64,000 nt of DNA from Mastigias papua (taxonomy: Eukaryota > Cnidaria > Scyphozoa > Rhizostomeae > Mastigiidae). The stretch is taken from positions 11,167,205 through 11,231,204 of the forward strand of contig OZ025276.1 in assembly GCA_964019165.1 (NCBI GenBank), in the 5' to 3' direction. This document shows, piece after piece, positions 62,361 to 64,000 of this stretch. Both the position numbers and the translations under genes were made by a program. The number at the start of each line of letters is the position of its first letter. Position 1 is the stretch's first letter. Under the pieces are notes generated by a model that did no database searches, had not been told where the DNA came from, and saw nothing but the letters and a program-made list of their open reading frames with translations.

Positions 62361-64000
62361 GTTTTTGGCAAAATACCTAGGCTATAGCCTTACTTTTTGG
62401 CCAAACATGGCTCATTGTCATCACTTTTCAATCTGGAATCAAAATCAATCAATTTCAAATTTGGTCATTTTTTGGCAAAATACCAAGACTATAGCCTTAC
62501 TTTTTGGCCAAACATGGCTCATTGTCATCACTTTTCAATCTGCAATCAAAATCAATCAATTTCAAATTTGGTCATTTTTTTGCAAAATACCAAGGCTATA
62601 GCCTTACTTTGTGGCCAAAAATGGCTCATTTTCATCACTTTTCAATCTGCAATCAAAATCAATCAATTTCAAATTTGGTCATTTTGTGGCAAAATACCAA
62701 GGCTATAGCCTTACTTTTTGGCCAAAACTGGCTCATGTTAATGACTTTTCAATCTGCAATCAAAATCAATCAATTTCAAATTTGTTCATTTTGTGGCAAA
62801 ATACCAAGGCTATAGCCTTACTGTTTGGCCAAACATGGCTCATTTTCATCACTTTTCAATCTGCAATCAAAATCAATCAATTTCAAATATGGTCATTTTG
62901 TGGCAAAATACCTAGGCTATAGCCTTATTTTTTGGCCAAAAATGGCTCATTTTCATCACTTTTCATTCTGCAATCACAATCAATCAATGTCAAATTTGGT
63001 CATTTTGTGGCACAATACCAAGACTATAGCCTTACTTTTTGGCCAAAAATGGCTCATTTTCATCACTTTTCAATCTGCAATCAAAATCAATCAATTTCAA
63101 ATTTGGTCATTTTTTGGCAAAATACCAAGACTATAGCCTTACTTTTTGGCCAAACATGGCTCATTGTCATCACTTTTCAATCTGCAATCAAAATCAATCA
63201 ATGTCAAATTTGGTCATTTTTTTGCAAAATACCAAGGCTATAGCCTTACTTTGTGGCCAAAAATGTCTCATTTTCATCACTTTTCAATCTGCAATCAAAA
63301 TCAATCAATTTCAAATTTGGTCATTTTGTGGCAAAATACCAAGGCTATAGCCTTACTTTTTGGCCAAAAATGGCTCATTTTCATCACTTTTCATTCTGCA
63401 ATCACAATCAATCAATGTCAAATTTGGTCATTTTGTGGCACAATACCAAGGCTATAGCCTTACTTTTTGGCCAAAAATGGCTCATTTTCATCACTTGTCA
63501 ATCTGCAATCAAAATCAATCAATTTCAAATTTGTTCATTTTGTGGCAAAATACCAAGGCTATAGCCTTACTTTTTGGCCAAAAATGGCTCATTTTCATCA
63601 CTTTTCAATCTGCAATCAAAATCAATCAATTTCAAATTTGGTCATTTTTTGGCAAAATACCAAGGCTATAGCCTTACTTTTTTGCCAAAAATGGCTCATT
63701 TTCATCACTTTTCAATCTGCAATCAAAATCAATCAATTTCAAATTTGGTCATGGGTTGGGACAATACCAAGGCTATAGCCTTACTTTTTGGCCAAAATGG
63801 CTCATTTTCATCACTTTTTATACTGCAATCAAAATCAATCAATTTCAAATTTGGTCATTGTTTGGCATAATACCAAGGCTATAGCCTTACTTTTTGGCCA
63901 AAACTGGCTCATTTTCATCACTTTTCAATCTGCAATCAAAATGAATCAATTTCAAATTTGGTCATTTTTTGGCAAAATACCAAGGCTATAGCCTTACGTT

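Larger units (their letters stand above)
32098..64000 (+). repeat. 107-bp tandem satellite array, about 298 monomers, continuing beyond the window
   Basis: Head-to-tail monomers of 107 bp, all in one orientation, fill the rest of the window without interruption. The consensus runs from TTGGCCAAAAATGGCTCATT through CAATCTGCAATCAAAATC and TTTGGTCATTTTTTGGC to AAGGCTATAGCCTTACTTT. Monomers differ by a few substitutions. Rare 105-, 106- and 109-bp length variants shift the register. Each monomer contains two perfect 14-bp palindromes. Long single-orientation arrays of this kind are typical of centromeric or other heterochromatic satellites, but I see no CENP-B-box-like motif. The array starts about 1.9 kb from the MYO6 stop codon. 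Confidence 0.98.

Noticed and set aside
32098..64000. Hundreds of overlapping 65-281-codon open frames in the satellite array
   Set aside because: They restart every 107 bp, mostly begin at TTG instead of ATG, run through all three frames of the same monomer and show no codon-level constraint. They follow from stop-poor satellite sequence.
32098..64000. CRISPR-like array
   Set aside because: Repeats are directly adjacent with no unique spacers, in a eukaryotic intron-containing context.

Overview
The window is nuclear DNA of an animal, or a close relative of animals. Its genes are split into many short exons by GT-AG introns, it carries short inverted-repeat transposons, and its right half is one satellite array. 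An intact-looking myosin VI gene and an AFG1-type mitochondrial ATPase gene, with intron phases that close consistently across every junction, point to an invertebrate metazoan. I cannot name the species.

Left third (1-5571): the 3' part of an AFG1L (LACE1) homologue on the plus strand. Eight exons are visible and the first exons lie off the left edge. Its second visible intron holds a TA-flanked inverted-repeat element (800-1181) and a 31-bp AT-rich minisatellite (about 1190-2300). A 1.36-kb spacer follows.

Middle (6927-30159): a 35-exon myosin VI (MYO6) gene on the plus strand, about 1,213 codons. All motor signatures, the converter and class-specific insert 2 (the 'reverse gear'), a charged single alpha-helix, a ubiquitin-binding-like motif, the RRL motif and the C-terminal cargo domain can be read. 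The class VI insert 1 is missing from the motor, and the cargo-binding WWY motif reads LWY. Intron 15 hosts an uninterrupted 270-codon gene on the opposite strand. Other introns hold two more MITE-like elements, a near-perfect 131-bp palindrome, and long (TA)n, (GT)n and (GAAT)n arrays.

Right half (about 31.6-64.0 kb): after a 0.9-kb spacer and another TA-type inverted-repeat element come decayed satellite copies. From about 32,098 a 107-bp tandem satellite runs without interruption to the window edge (about 298 monomers). The monomer carries two perfect 14-bp palindromes 16 bp apart. The array has nested higher-order structure, including an 11-monomer duplication, a 46-monomer (4,920-bp) duplication, and a variant monomer with a third palindrome found only in the distal part. 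The many short open frames in the array follow from its composition and are not genes.
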